From Pseudomaricurvus sp050633365 (GTDB lineage: Bacteria > Pseudomonadota > Gammaproteobacteria > Pseudomonadales > Cellvibrionaceae), in the NCBI GenBank assembly GCA_050633365.1, contig JBOEGJ010000042.1, positions 1 through 64,000 on the forward strand: a stretch of 64,000 nucleotides of DNA, read 5' to 3'. The notes under the pieces are model-generated. The model saw only the letters and a list, made by a program, of their open reading frames with translations, had not been told where the DNA came from and searched no databases. Positions 52,606 to 60,757 of this stretch are shown piece by piece (within the stretch, counting starts at the first letter, position 1; the number at the start of each line of letters is the position of its first letter). The translations under genes were made by a program, and so were the position numbers.

Positions 52606-52614
52606 TTAGTGAAT
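52561..52614. repeat. Three 18-bp tandem repeats overlapping a gene's stop codon
   Basis: Three copies of CCAGATAKMTYAGTGAAT lie head to tail (52561-52578, 52579-52596, 52597-52614), differing at three positions. The third contains the stop codon of the small minus-strand gene. Read in that gene's frame, each copy encodes the pattern Ile-His-stop, so the 3' end of the gene seems to have been duplicated twice. Confidence 0.9.
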
Positions 52615-52851
52615 AATGCGTCGCTCAGATTCTAGCTCAAATTCCGTACTTGATTGCTCGGCCAGATCACCAACCGCCTCTAAGCCTGCCTCAATCATCG
52701 CCTTTACCACCTCAAACCGAGAGTCATTGAGATACTCCTCAGCCTCTTTTGAGAACTGAATGCTGACCAGCGGCTCCCCGTCTTCACCTGCACGGCGCAG
52801 CCCCACACGGCCATCGGCAAGCTCAACAATTTCAAATAGGGATGATGACAT
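52606..52851 (-). CDS. Small conserved protein of unknown function
   Basis: I cannot assign a function. The start is ATG 52851 (MSSSLFEIVELADG), with GAGGA 8 bases upstream, giving 81 residues. It has a beta-rich start (LFEIVELADGRVGLRRAG, VSIQFS) followed by an amphipathic helix (EEYLNDSRFEVVKAMIEAGLEAV) and an acidic end. No signal peptide or membrane segment is seen. It lies between sulA and topA, where Pseudomonas has short uncharacterised genes as well. Confidence 0.8.
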   Translation of the reverse strand: MSSSLFEIVELADGRVGLRRAGEDGEPLVSIQFSKEAEEYLNDSRFEVVKAMIEAGLEAVGDLAEQSSTEFELESERRIIH

Positions 52852-52958
52852 GTTTAGAATCCTCAGTGATGACCGCAAACTACTCCATTGCGACCGATTT
52901 GCCTTTCGCCGATCGTACTAGCGACGACAACTGGAGGCGGATTCTACACCCTTGAGAA

Positions 52959-53408
52959 CTAGTATTCCAGAAATGACTGGCGCTGGCGCTCAACCAGCTC
53001 TTGCATTGATGACAACCAACTTTGGAGTAGTTTTCGATCCAAATCAGAAGCCTGTATATTACCGGCACTGCCAATCAATACCGCTGAGCCAACAGCGGGA
53101 CTTAGCACATTCTTCTCCGCCGATTCGATGGCGGCAACAAACTCTTTTTCAGCCAACTCATCAACACAGATACCACCATCCGTTGCGGCACAGAGATCCT
53201 CGAGCCGATACAGACGCTCGGGCAAGGGAACGCCTCGATAGTGCGCTAGCTCTCTTATGTACAATCTGAGACCGACCGCCAAGTGCACCAAGGCTGCTTC
53301 AACCATGGCTTGCAACGACTGGCTTTCGGTTGCGTTTTGGCACAATTCCAAGGTCATCCGGCAATGTGCTAGCTTTTGCTGAACTCTAGGGAGATAGGGA
53401 TTCGACAT
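52959..53408 (-). CDS. Uncharacterised helical protein (DUF6586-like)
   Basis: The function is unknown. The 149 residues are predicted almost entirely helical: LPRVQQKLAHCRMTLELC, AMVEAALVHLAVGLRLYIREL, and a C-terminal LLQSWLSSMQELVERQRQS. There is no signal peptide. From memory it resembles DUF6586 proteins found next to topA in Pseudomonas; that assignment was not searched. It lies between the previous small gene and topA in the same orientation. Confidence 0.8.
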   Translation of the reverse strand: MSNPYLPRVQQKLAHCRMTLELCQNATESQSLQAMVEAALVHLAVGLRLYIRELAHYRGVPLPERLYRLEDLCAATDGGICVDELAEKEFVAAIESAEKNVLSPAVGSAVLIGSAGNIQASDLDRKLLQSWLSSMQELVERQRQSFLEY

Positions 53409-53467
53409 AATAATACGGCGCTATATGGGGATTAGTGCGGGTACGCAAAGGCAGGGCATCAAATGTA

Positions 53468-53495
53468 AGCCCTCTCAAACACAATCAAGAGGGCT
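53468..53495. terminator. Hairpin downstream of topA
   Basis: AGCCCTCT and AGAGGGCT form a perfect 8-bp stem with a 12-base loop, 43 bases after the topA stop. No strong T tract follows on the minus strand, so it is at best a weak terminator. Confidence 0.4.
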
Positions 53496-53537
53496 CACAC
53501 CTGACATTAAACGCTAAACTCAATCGTTGATATTTAG

Positions 53538-56282
53538 TTATTCAGAAGCGTCCTTTTTAGCGGCAGGCTTTTTCTTTGCCGCGGCCTTTTTCTTAGCCGG
53601 TGCCTTTTTCTTGGCAGTCTTCTTGGCCGCTTTTTTCTTTGCAGGAGCCTTGGTAGACTTTTCAGTTACCACCCAGCCGCCGTTTTGATAAAACGCCTTC
53701 CAGCCTGTGGCTTTGCCGTCAATCTCCGACTGAACGTATTGCTCTTTGGTCTTACGACTGAAACGCACCAAGGTAGGATTGCCTTCGTTATCTTCGACCG
53801 GGGCCGAAAACAAGAAATTGTACTTGGGATCAATTTCCTTTTTATGCGGCAAGAGCTCAGAAACCAAAGGCGCGCGTGTTTCACGATTTTTAGGGAATTG
53901 ACTCGCAGCCAAAAACAGTCCCGAAGCACCGTCGCGTAAAATATAGTGATCTTCAACTTTCAAACATTCGAGCTCTGGCATAGGTACCGGATCCATCTTC
54001 GGCGGTGCCGCCTCTCCGCTCTTTAAAAGCTTACGGGTATTTTTGCAATCCTCGGCAGTACAACCGAAGTATTTGCCGAAACGACCGGTTTTCAACTGCA
54101 TTTCACTGCTGCATTTGTCGCACTCAATGACCGGACCGTCGTAGCCTTTGAGCTTAAAGGCGCCCTGCTCCACTTCGAAACCTGAACAATCTGGGTTGTT
54201 ACCGCAGATGTGAAGTTTTCGGCTCTCATCGAGTAAATAGCTATCCATCGCGGTGTTACACAGGCGACAGCGACGCTTATTTCTCAGCTGCTTTGACTCC
54301 GCCTCATCGTCATCATCGGCGTTTACAGCTTCGTCACCCGATACCAGATTCATGGTCGACTTACAGCGCTCTTTGGGCGGCAAGGCATAACCAGAACAGC
54401 CTAAAAACACACCGGTAGTTCCGGTGCGAATTTGCATTGGTCGCTCACAGGTGGCACAAGGGATATCCGTCTCGGTGGGCTCATTGGGGCGCATCCCGCC
54501 CTCGTCGTTTTGCGCTTTCAACAAGGTCGACGAGAAATCGCCGTAAAAGCTATCGAGTAACTGATTCCACTCAATATTGCCTTCGGCCACATCATCCAGA
54601 GACTCTTCCATGTTCGCGGTAAAGCTGTAATCCATTAATTCGGTAAAGCTTTCAGTCAGACGTTCGGTGACAATATCGCCCATTTTGTCTGCATAAAAAC
54701 GGCGTTTATCGACGTGAGCGTAACCGCGATCCTGAATGGTTGAAATAATCGAAGCATAAGTTGAAGGCCGGCCAATACCTCGTTTTTCCAGCTCTTTCAC
54801 CAAGCTTGCCTCGCTGAAACGCGCAGGAGGTTTAGTGAAGTGTTGATTCGGTTCGAGCTCGTTCAACGTCAAGGCGTCACCGACGGCAAAGTCTGGCAAG
54901 ATCACATCATCGTCTTTTTTGCCGGCGGGAGGCTGAACTTTCATAAAGCCATCAAAGCGGATCACTCGACCTCGGGTACGCAACTCGAAGTCTCCCGCAG
55001 CGACGGTTAAGGAAGTGCTGGTAAACTCTGCCGGACTCATCTGGCAAGCCACAAACTGTTGCCAAATCAAGGTATACAAACGCTCAGCGTCACGCTCCAT
55101 GCCTTTGAGCTGGGTGGGCTTGGTGGTGACCGATGAAGGGCGAATCGCTTCGTGAGCCTCTTGTGCACCATCTTTACTGCTGTACGACAGAGCATTGGCT
55201 GGTAAATAGGGCTTACCGTAGCTATCCAAAATAAAGTCGCGACAGGACTCCACCGCCTCTTTGCTCAAGTTGGTCGAGTCAGTTCGCATGTAGGTGATGT
55301 ACCCGGCTTCGTATAAACGCTGAGCCAACATCATGGTTTTCTTAACGCTGAAGCTCAAGCGAGTACTCGCAGCCTGCTGCAAAGTAGAGGTGATATAGGG
55401 CGCACCGGGTTTTGACTTGGTGGGTTTATCTTCACGATTGCTGACGCTATAAGCGGCGCTACGCAACGCGTCGACCGCGGCCATAGCCTGAGCTTCGTTC
55501 AACGGTTTAAAGGCTTCACCACTCTGTCGCTTCACTTCAAAGCGAACTTTTTCACCAGCCGCAGAGGCCAAGTCAGCAAATACATCCCAATACTCTTCGG
55601 GAATAAAAGCTCGTATTTCACGCTCGCGCTCTACGACCAAACGCACCGCAACCGATTGAACTCGTCCCGCCGACAAACCCCGAGCAACCTTCTCCCAAAG
55701 CAATGGCGAGACCATGTAACCCACCACGCGATCAAGAAAGCGTCTCGCCTGCTGAGCGTTGACACGGTTTTGATCAACCGGGCCAGGGGTTTTGAAAGCT
55801 TCCTGAATGGCCGACTTGGTGATTTCATTAAACACCACTCGGCGATAACGGCTTTCGTCTCCGCCGATGGCTTGCTGCAGGTGCCAAGCAATGGCCTCTC
55901 CCTCTCTATCCAAATCCGTCGCGAGATAGATGGTATCGGCCTTCTCTGCCAGCTTGCGCAGCTCTTCTACCACCTTTTCTTTGCCGGGGAGGATCTCGTA
56001 GTGAGCCTGCCAATTGTTCTCAGGATCGATCCCCATACGATTAATCAGCTGAGCTTTGGCTTTTTTACGCTTGTGGATCACCTTATCTTCGGGGGAGAGC
56101 TTTCTGGTGATCGCCGCTTGGCGGGCCCGCTCTTTAGGGTCCACGGGTTTCTTTGCACCACCACTGGTGGGCAGATCACGAATATGTCCGACACTCGACT
56201 TTACAATATATTCATCGCCCAAATATTTGTTAATGGTCTTCGCCTTGGCGGGTGACTCAACGATGACTAAGGATTTTCCCAT
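53538..56282 (-). CDS. topA: DNA topoisomerase I
   Basis: TopA relaxes negative supercoils behind RNA polymerase. The 914 residues begin GKSLVIVESPAKAKTI (Toprim), with TDLDREGEAIAWHL near 115 holding the metal-binding acids, and the catalytic tyrosine in AGYITYMRTDSTN near 330. Three C-terminal zinc-ribbon-type units are visible (CATCERPMQIRTG, CRLCNTAMDSY, CDKCSSEMQLKTG). The last 40 residues are a Lys/Ala/Pro-rich tail (KAPAKKKAAKK pattern) that would bind DNA or RNA polymerase. A close AAGGAAG precedes the ATG. Confidence 0.97.
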   Translation of the reverse strand: MGKSLVIVESPAKAKTINKYLGDEYIVKSSVGHIRDLPTSGGAKKPVDPKERARQAAITRKLSPEDKVIHKRKKAKAQLINRMGIDPENNWQAHYEILPGKEKVVEELRKLAEKADTIYLATDLDREGEAIAWHLQQAIGGDESRYRRVVFNEITKSAIQEAFKTPGPVDQNRVNAQQARRFLDRVVGYMVSPLLWEKVARGLSAGRVQSVAVRLVVEREREIRAFIPEEYWDVFADLASAAGEKVRFEVKRQSGEAFKPLNEAQAMAAVDALRSAAYSVSNREDKPTKSKPGAPYITSTLQQAASTRLSFSVKKTMMLAQRLYEAGYITYMRTDSTNLSKEAVESCRDFILDSYGKPYLPANALSYSSKDGAQEAHEAIRPSSVTTKPTQLKGMERDAERLYTLIWQQFVACQMSPAEFTSTSLTVAAGDFELRTRGRVIRFDGFMKVQPPAGKKDDDVILPDFAVGDALTLNELEPNQHFTKPPARFSEASLVKELEKRGIGRPSTYASIISTIQDRGYAHVDKRRFYADKMGDIVTERLTESFTELMDYSFTANMEESLDDVAEGNIEWNQLLDSFYGDFSSTLLKAQNDEGGMRPNEPTETDIPCATCERPMQIRTGTTGVFLGCSGYALPPKERCKSTMNLVSGDEAVNADDDDEAESKQLRNKRRCRLCNTAMDSYLLDESRKLHICGNNPDCSGFEVEQGAFKLKGYDGPVIECDKCSSEMQLKTGRFGKYFGCTAEDCKNTRKLLKSGEAAPPKMDPVPMPELECLKVEDHYILRDGASGLFLAASQFPKNRETRAPLVSELLPHKKEIDPKYNFLFSAPVEDNEGNPTLVRFSRKTKEQYVQSEIDGKATGWKAFYQNGGWVVTEKSTKAPAKKKAAKKTAKKKAPAKKKAAAKKKPAAKKDASE

Positions 56283-56666
56283 ATCTTCCTTCTATATAAA
56301 GAATCTAGTGTCCAGTAGCTCGCACAGGCGCCAGCTAAATTTAATCGATACCCAATCACGCTTGTTGTGCCGAGCGTCTGTGTACCGGATGCGCATATAT
56401 AAGGGCTCACTGGGTAGCGGTCAAGCCATCAATGTGGATTTAAGTGTAAAAACCCTCAAAATCCCAATAATTTGCTCCCTCGAGAACAAATGCCTTTTTA
56501 CAGATAGCATAGAAAGTCACAAAATGAAAAGCCCCTAAATTTCAATAGAGCAATTTTCTGGTTATTTTTCACTCAATAGATCAAACTAAAGAAGCGCCCT
56601 AAAGCGCCGCTAACCAGATAGAAACCGAGCCAATTCGCCTCAGAAACTCTAGCGTGAATCAATCCC
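56283..56666. other. Intergenic region upstream of topA
   Basis: These 384 bases lie between the divergent topA and a small membrane-anchored gene. I see no clear promoter motif, repeat or small gene. In Pseudomonas the fadBA operon lies near here; no remnant of it is visible. Confidence 0.55.
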
Positions 56667-57458
56667 ATGTCAGCTTTTGCCAGTCTTATTGTTTTTGTTG
56701 TTTTAGCCGCGACTTCACTGGTCGCTGTGAGCTGGGTCAACAATCGAGAAAATAAACGCAAGGTTTTGACCAAAAAGCTTAAAGAGCTGCGGCAACACAT
56801 CATTGCGACTGAAGAGCTTATTCTCGAAGTCGATCAAATGGTTGAGAGCCGAGCCATCTCCAAACTGATGAACGATGAAATCATCGAGATGATCTTGGCA
56901 ATGAAAAACGCCAATCCTGAAACCGGCTATCTGGATGCCAGCCATCAAACTGCTATTGCCCGAGCTGACGCACTAAACGACGAGAGTATTCCCGTCACTC
57001 TCGATCGCCTCAAAGACAGTGATGCACAAATCGCCAAAGGAAAAAAGGCGCTTGAAGATGCCGCGCAGATATTGCGTCGCCAGCAAGCTACAGGGAAATT
57101 ATCATTTGAGGAAATGAACGCATTTTTGTCCGAATTGAGCTGGGGACACCTAATGGTTGATGCTATCACCCACGTCGGTCAGGGCCACAAGGCGCAGCGC
57201 CGCCACGATGTGCTATCGGCTCATGCATTTTACAAAAAGGCCCAACAAATACTCATGCATTCAGGGCATCCCGATAAACGCCGACACCGTTTCATCAAAG
57301 AGCTGTCGGAAATGCTGTCGAATAAGCGCACCGCCATCTCTGAAGATATTATGCCCGAGAATCACCTAAACCCTGAGCCTCAAGCCCAAAGAGAGCCCGA
57401 GCTCGCGCAAGATGAGACTCAGGACGATCAGACAGCACCAAAAACCGAAAGCGAATAA
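56667..57458 (+). CDS. Uncharacterised membrane-anchored coiled-coil protein
   Basis: I do not recognise this protein. The 263 residues have one N-terminal membrane helix (about 4-25, ASLIVFVVLAATSLVAVSW), then a long charged helical region probably forming coiled coils (VNNRENKRKVLTKKLKELRQHIIATEELILEVDQM as separate heptads), and a C-terminal helical hairpin similar to TPR-like repeats (RRHDVLSAHAFYKKAQQIL near 185). The end is acidic and Gln-rich. The topology suggests a single-pass protein with a large cytoplasmic part. It stands alone. Confidence 0.75.
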   Translation: MSAFASLIVFVVLAATSLVAVSWVNNRENKRKVLTKKLKELRQHIIATEELILEVDQMVESRAISKLMNDEIIEMILAMKNANPETGYLDASHQTAIARADALNDESIPVTLDRLKDSDAQIAKGKKALEDAAQILRRQQATGKLSFEEMNAFLSELSWGHLMVDAITHVGQGHKAQRRHDVLSAHAFYKKAQQILMHSGHPDKRRHRFIKELSEMLSNKRTAISEDIMPENHLNPEPQAQREPELAQDETQDDQTAPKTESE

Positions 57459-57525
57459 AAGTCTCCGACAAACAACAAACGCCCACCCCAACAGAGCTTA
57501 GTCATCAAACAGTAGCAAACAGACT

Positions 57526-58014
57526 TTAGGAGCCCTTTAAGGTATCCAGCGTATGACGCAACCATTTTGCAATGTCATCGACATCTGTCTCTGGTCCTAT
57601 CTCGCTCCAATACACGCACAAGCCCTGTGGACCACCGGCCACGGCGACCACTTTGGGAGGGACGCTATCGAGAGCGGGTAAAACTGCATTTACATCACGA
57701 CTTTCGCAGGCCACACTCCAATCCCACTGGCCCGCGCAATGCAATTCGTGCTCATACTTTTTTTTCACCAGTGACCATAGATGCCGAGCATCACCTTGTT
57801 CCGTCCACGGCAAGCAGTACATAGGCACGGATTTAATGTGGCGTGGAACCTCTGTCCCCGCCGGCGGCACCTGCAAATGAACTCGCAAACCTTGCTCGGC
57901 TGCGCGCTGACGTAAACGCGCCTCACGTCGCTGCCCCGCTGAAGGTTGCATCAATAGAATTGGCCCCAGCAGCAGCGCCACGACCCCTAAACAAATAATA
58001 ATTGGTAACCACAT
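57526..58014 (-). CDS. Uncharacterised single-pass membrane protein
   Basis: The function is unknown. The 162 residues start with one membrane helix (about 3-22, LPIIICLGVVALLLGPILL), followed by a basic stretch (GQRREARLRQRAAEQG) and a soluble domain with several Trp and two Cys (YCLPWTEQG, LHCAGQWDWSVACES). Similar proteins, with an N-terminal helix and an R-x-x-A-x-x-x-G segment, occur between topA and slt in Pseudomonas (from memory). It converges with the coiled-coil gene. Confidence 0.78.
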   Translation of the reverse strand: MWLPIIICLGVVALLLGPILLMQPSAGQRREARLRQRAAEQGLRVHLQVPPAGTEVPRHIKSVPMYCLPWTEQGDARHLWSLVKKKYEHELHCAGQWDWSVACESRDVNAVLPALDSVPPKVVAVAGGPQGLCVYWSEIGPETDVDDIAKWLRHTLDTLKGS

Positions 58015-58133
58015 AATAGTGTCTATCGGTCTCCGAGCAGTGATGAAAACGGTGAAGAATTGATCTGGATCTAGGCAAGCATTTCGAGAGCCGCTAGTAT
58101 GAGCCTTAACACTTCAAGGGAAAAGGAGCGGTC

Positions 58134-58568
58134 ATGTCTAATTACACCCACATTTTAGCGGGCGTCGATTTAAGCGATGAATCTCAACAGGTACTGGCTA
58201 GAGCTGCCGCCATGGCCGCAGCCAGTGGTGCCAAGCTGTCAGTAGCGCACATAGTGGAACCCCTCACCTTTGCTTACGGCGGCGACATCCCCGTCGATCT
58301 CAGTGAAATACAAGAGCAACTTCATAAGCAGGCCACGGAACAGTTATCGACACTCACCAAACCCTATAACATCGACGACAAGGATCACCACGTGTTGGTG
58401 GGTCAGCCAATCACCGAAATTCATGATTTGGCCGACACCTTAGGATCTGACCTCATTGTTGTGGGAAGCCATGGACGAAAAGGCCTGGCACTACTTTTAG
58501 GCTCAACCGCCAACGGTGTTTTACACGGTGCAAAAACCGACGTGTTAGCCGTGCGAGTTAAAGACTAA
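58134..58568 (+). CDS. Universal stress protein (UspA family)
   Basis: This is a 144-residue cytoplasmic Usp domain. It opens YTHILAGVDLSDESQQVLARA and shows the ATP-binding signature G-x2-G-x9-G-[ST] in GSHGRKGLALLLGSTA near residue 117, followed by VLAVRV. It therefore belongs to the ATP-binding subgroup. Usp proteins help cells survive growth arrest and oxidative or DNA stress. AAGGAG lies 6-7 bases before the ATG. It converges with uup, only 23 bases apart. Confidence 0.95.
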   Translation: MSNYTHILAGVDLSDESQQVLARAAAMAAASGAKLSVAHIVEPLTFAYGGDIPVDLSEIQEQLHKQATEQLSTLTKPYNIDDKDHHVLVGQPITEIHDLADTLGSDLIVVGSHGRKGLALLLGSTANGVLHGAKTDVLAVRVKD

Positions 58569-58591
58569 CAAGCCCGCCCGCTCACAGGCAC

Positions 58592-60490
58592 TTACATGCC
58601 TTCTAATTCATCCCAACGAGCGTATTTGGTCTCCAAGGTTTGTTGAAGCTCAGCCAGCTGCGCTAAACCTTGGTTAATGGCCTCTTGAGGTTGCTGATAA
58701 AACTCAGGATCAGCAATCAACGACTCGGCCTCGGAAACTTTTTGTTCGAACTTTTCAATGTCTGCCGGCAGTGCATTGAGCTCACGCTGTAATTTATAGC
58801 TCAACTTTTTCTTGTCTTTAGCGCTCTCTGCCGTATCGGCAACCGGAACAGTTTCGGGACTAGCTTTCGCATTTTTTGCCCCAGTATCGTCTGACAAATT
58901 CCACTGCCCCCCCTGACGCAACCAATCCTCATAGCCGCCTACATACTCGCGAACCTTGCCGTTGCCCTCAAAGGCAATAGTGCTAGTGACCACATTATTG
59001 AGAAACTCTCGATCGTGACTCACCAATAAAATAGTGCCTTTGTGCTCGCCTAAGATTTCTTCGAGAAGCTCTAAGGTTTCCACATCGAGATCATTGGTAG
59101 GTTCATCGAGCACCATTAAGTTACTCGGTTTACTGAACAACTTGGCCAGCAACACTCGATTTCTCTCGCCACCAGAAAGTGCCTTTAGAGGTGTGCGAGC
59201 TCGATCACCGGTAAACAAAAAATCGCTCAGATAACTAATGATGTGACGAGATCTATCGCCGATAGTGATACTGTCGCGACCTTCGGAGACGTTATCGACT
59301 GCACTTTTTTCCAAGTCCAATTGATCCCGCAATTGGTCAAAATAGGCGACCTCCAAATTGGTCCCACAATTAACTTGACCCTCATTAGGCTGCAACTGTC
59401 CCAAGATAATTTTCAGGAGCGTACTTTTACCGGCGCCGTTGGGGCCGATAAAACCAATTCGATCACCTCGAATGACAGTGGAGGTAAAGTTGTCGATAAT
59501 TTTCTTGCCGTCGTAGCTGTGACTGACGTTGTGAAGCTCGGCAACAAGCTTGCCTGACAAGCCTCCACTATTAATTTCAATCTTAGCTTTGCCCTGCAAT
59601 TCCCGACGATCTGAGCGCTCGTTGCGCATCGCTTTCAAGGCTCGAACTCGACCTTCGTTACGAGTTCTCCGCGCCTTAATCCCCTGCCGAATCCACACTT
59701 CCTCTTCGGCCAAACGCTTGTCGAACAGCGCGTTATGGCGCTCCTCTTCGGCCAATTGTTGCTCGCGAAACTCAAGAAAGCTGGCGTAATCACCATGCCA
59801 GGAACGAATATGACCGCGGTCCAATTCAACAATATCGGTGGCCAAGCTTTGCAACAGTGAGCGATCGTGGGTGATAAAAACTACGGCACCGCGAAATTCG
59901 AGAACCTGCTTTTCTAGCCATTCGATAGCCAACACATCGAGATGGTTGGTGGGCTCATCCAGGAGCAGTAAATCCGGTTCCACCACCAGTGCCTTTGCCA
60001 GTGCCACTCGACGGCGCCAGCCACCAGACAATTCAGACATGGTTTTATCAACGGGTAAATCCAAACGAGTGATGACGGTATCGACCCGTTGCTGTAGGCT
60101 CCAGCCGTCAACGCTGTCGATGGACTGCTGCACTTGAGCAAGTTTTTCGAGAGACTTTTCATCGTCGACGTGGGCCAGTAAATGGTGATATTGAGCCAAC
60201 AGCGCCCCGGCCTCTTTCAACCCACTGGCGACCACATCGTAGACACTCAAGCTATCTGCCTCTGGCAAATCCTGCTCCAAGCGAGCAATCTTCAGAGTAG
60301 GTTGACGCCACACGACGCCGTCATCAAGTAAGACGTCCCCAGCGAGTACTTTGAGCAAGCTGGATTTACCAGCACCATTGCGACCGATCAAACAAACCCG
60401 CTGCCCGCGATCGATGGTGAGATCAATACCGTCCAACAGGATCTGCGTGCCATAATGTAAACCGGCTTTTTTCAATTCAATCAATGACAT
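58592..60490 (-). CDS. uup: ABC-F ATPase Uup
   Basis: Uup is a soluble ABC-F protein acting on ribosomes and affecting transposon excision; it has no membrane domain. The 632 residues contain two ATP-binding cassettes. The first has GRNGAGKSSLLK (near 36), the signature LSGGWRRRVALAKALVVEPD and LLLLDEPTNHLD. The second has GPNGAGKSTLLK and SGGERNRVLLAKL with VLDEPTNDLD. The linker EEVWIRQGIKARRTRNEGRVRALKAM (two parts) and the C-terminal coiled coil from about 555 are specific to Uup and match the recalled E. coli sequence closely. It converges with uspA. Confidence 0.95.
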   Translation of the reverse strand: MSLIELKKAGLHYGTQILLDGIDLTIDRGQRVCLIGRNGAGKSSLLKVLAGDVLLDDGVVWRQPTLKIARLEQDLPEADSLSVYDVVASGLKEAGALLAQYHHLLAHVDDEKSLEKLAQVQQSIDSVDGWSLQQRVDTVITRLDLPVDKTMSELSGGWRRRVALAKALVVEPDLLLLDEPTNHLDVLAIEWLEKQVLEFRGAVVFITHDRSLLQSLATDIVELDRGHIRSWHGDYASFLEFREQQLAEEERHNALFDKRLAEEEVWIRQGIKARRTRNEGRVRALKAMRNERSDRRELQGKAKIEINSGGLSGKLVAELHNVSHSYDGKKIIDNFTSTVIRGDRIGFIGPNGAGKSTLLKIILGQLQPNEGQVNCGTNLEVAYFDQLRDQLDLEKSAVDNVSEGRDSITIGDRSRHIISYLSDFLFTGDRARTPLKALSGGERNRVLLAKLFSKPSNLMVLDEPTNDLDVETLELLEEILGEHKGTILLVSHDREFLNNVVTSTIAFEGNGKVREYVGGYEDWLRQGGQWNLSDDTGAKNAKASPETVPVADTAESAKDKKKLSYKLQRELNALPADIEKFEQKVSEAESLIADPEFYQQPQEAINQGLAQLAELQQTLETKYARWDELEGM

Positions 60491-60757
60491 AGGCTTTCTA
60501 AATCCGACAACGAGGGTGTTTTAATGGGCGCCATGGTACCGACAAATAGCGCCTGGAGCGAATAGAAGATGCAATTAGCGGACAATCGTGACCAGAGAGC
60601 CAATTCAGGTCGAATTTTAGTGCGTCATAGCTCCGATTTTTACCCTACAATGAAAAGGTTAGCGTGTATTGTGAAAGACAATTCTAAAACCGTTGACAAA
60701 ACATAGCGTCGCGCCACACATTAGCACTCTACTAAGAATTAAGGGTTGCCTGAGCCT

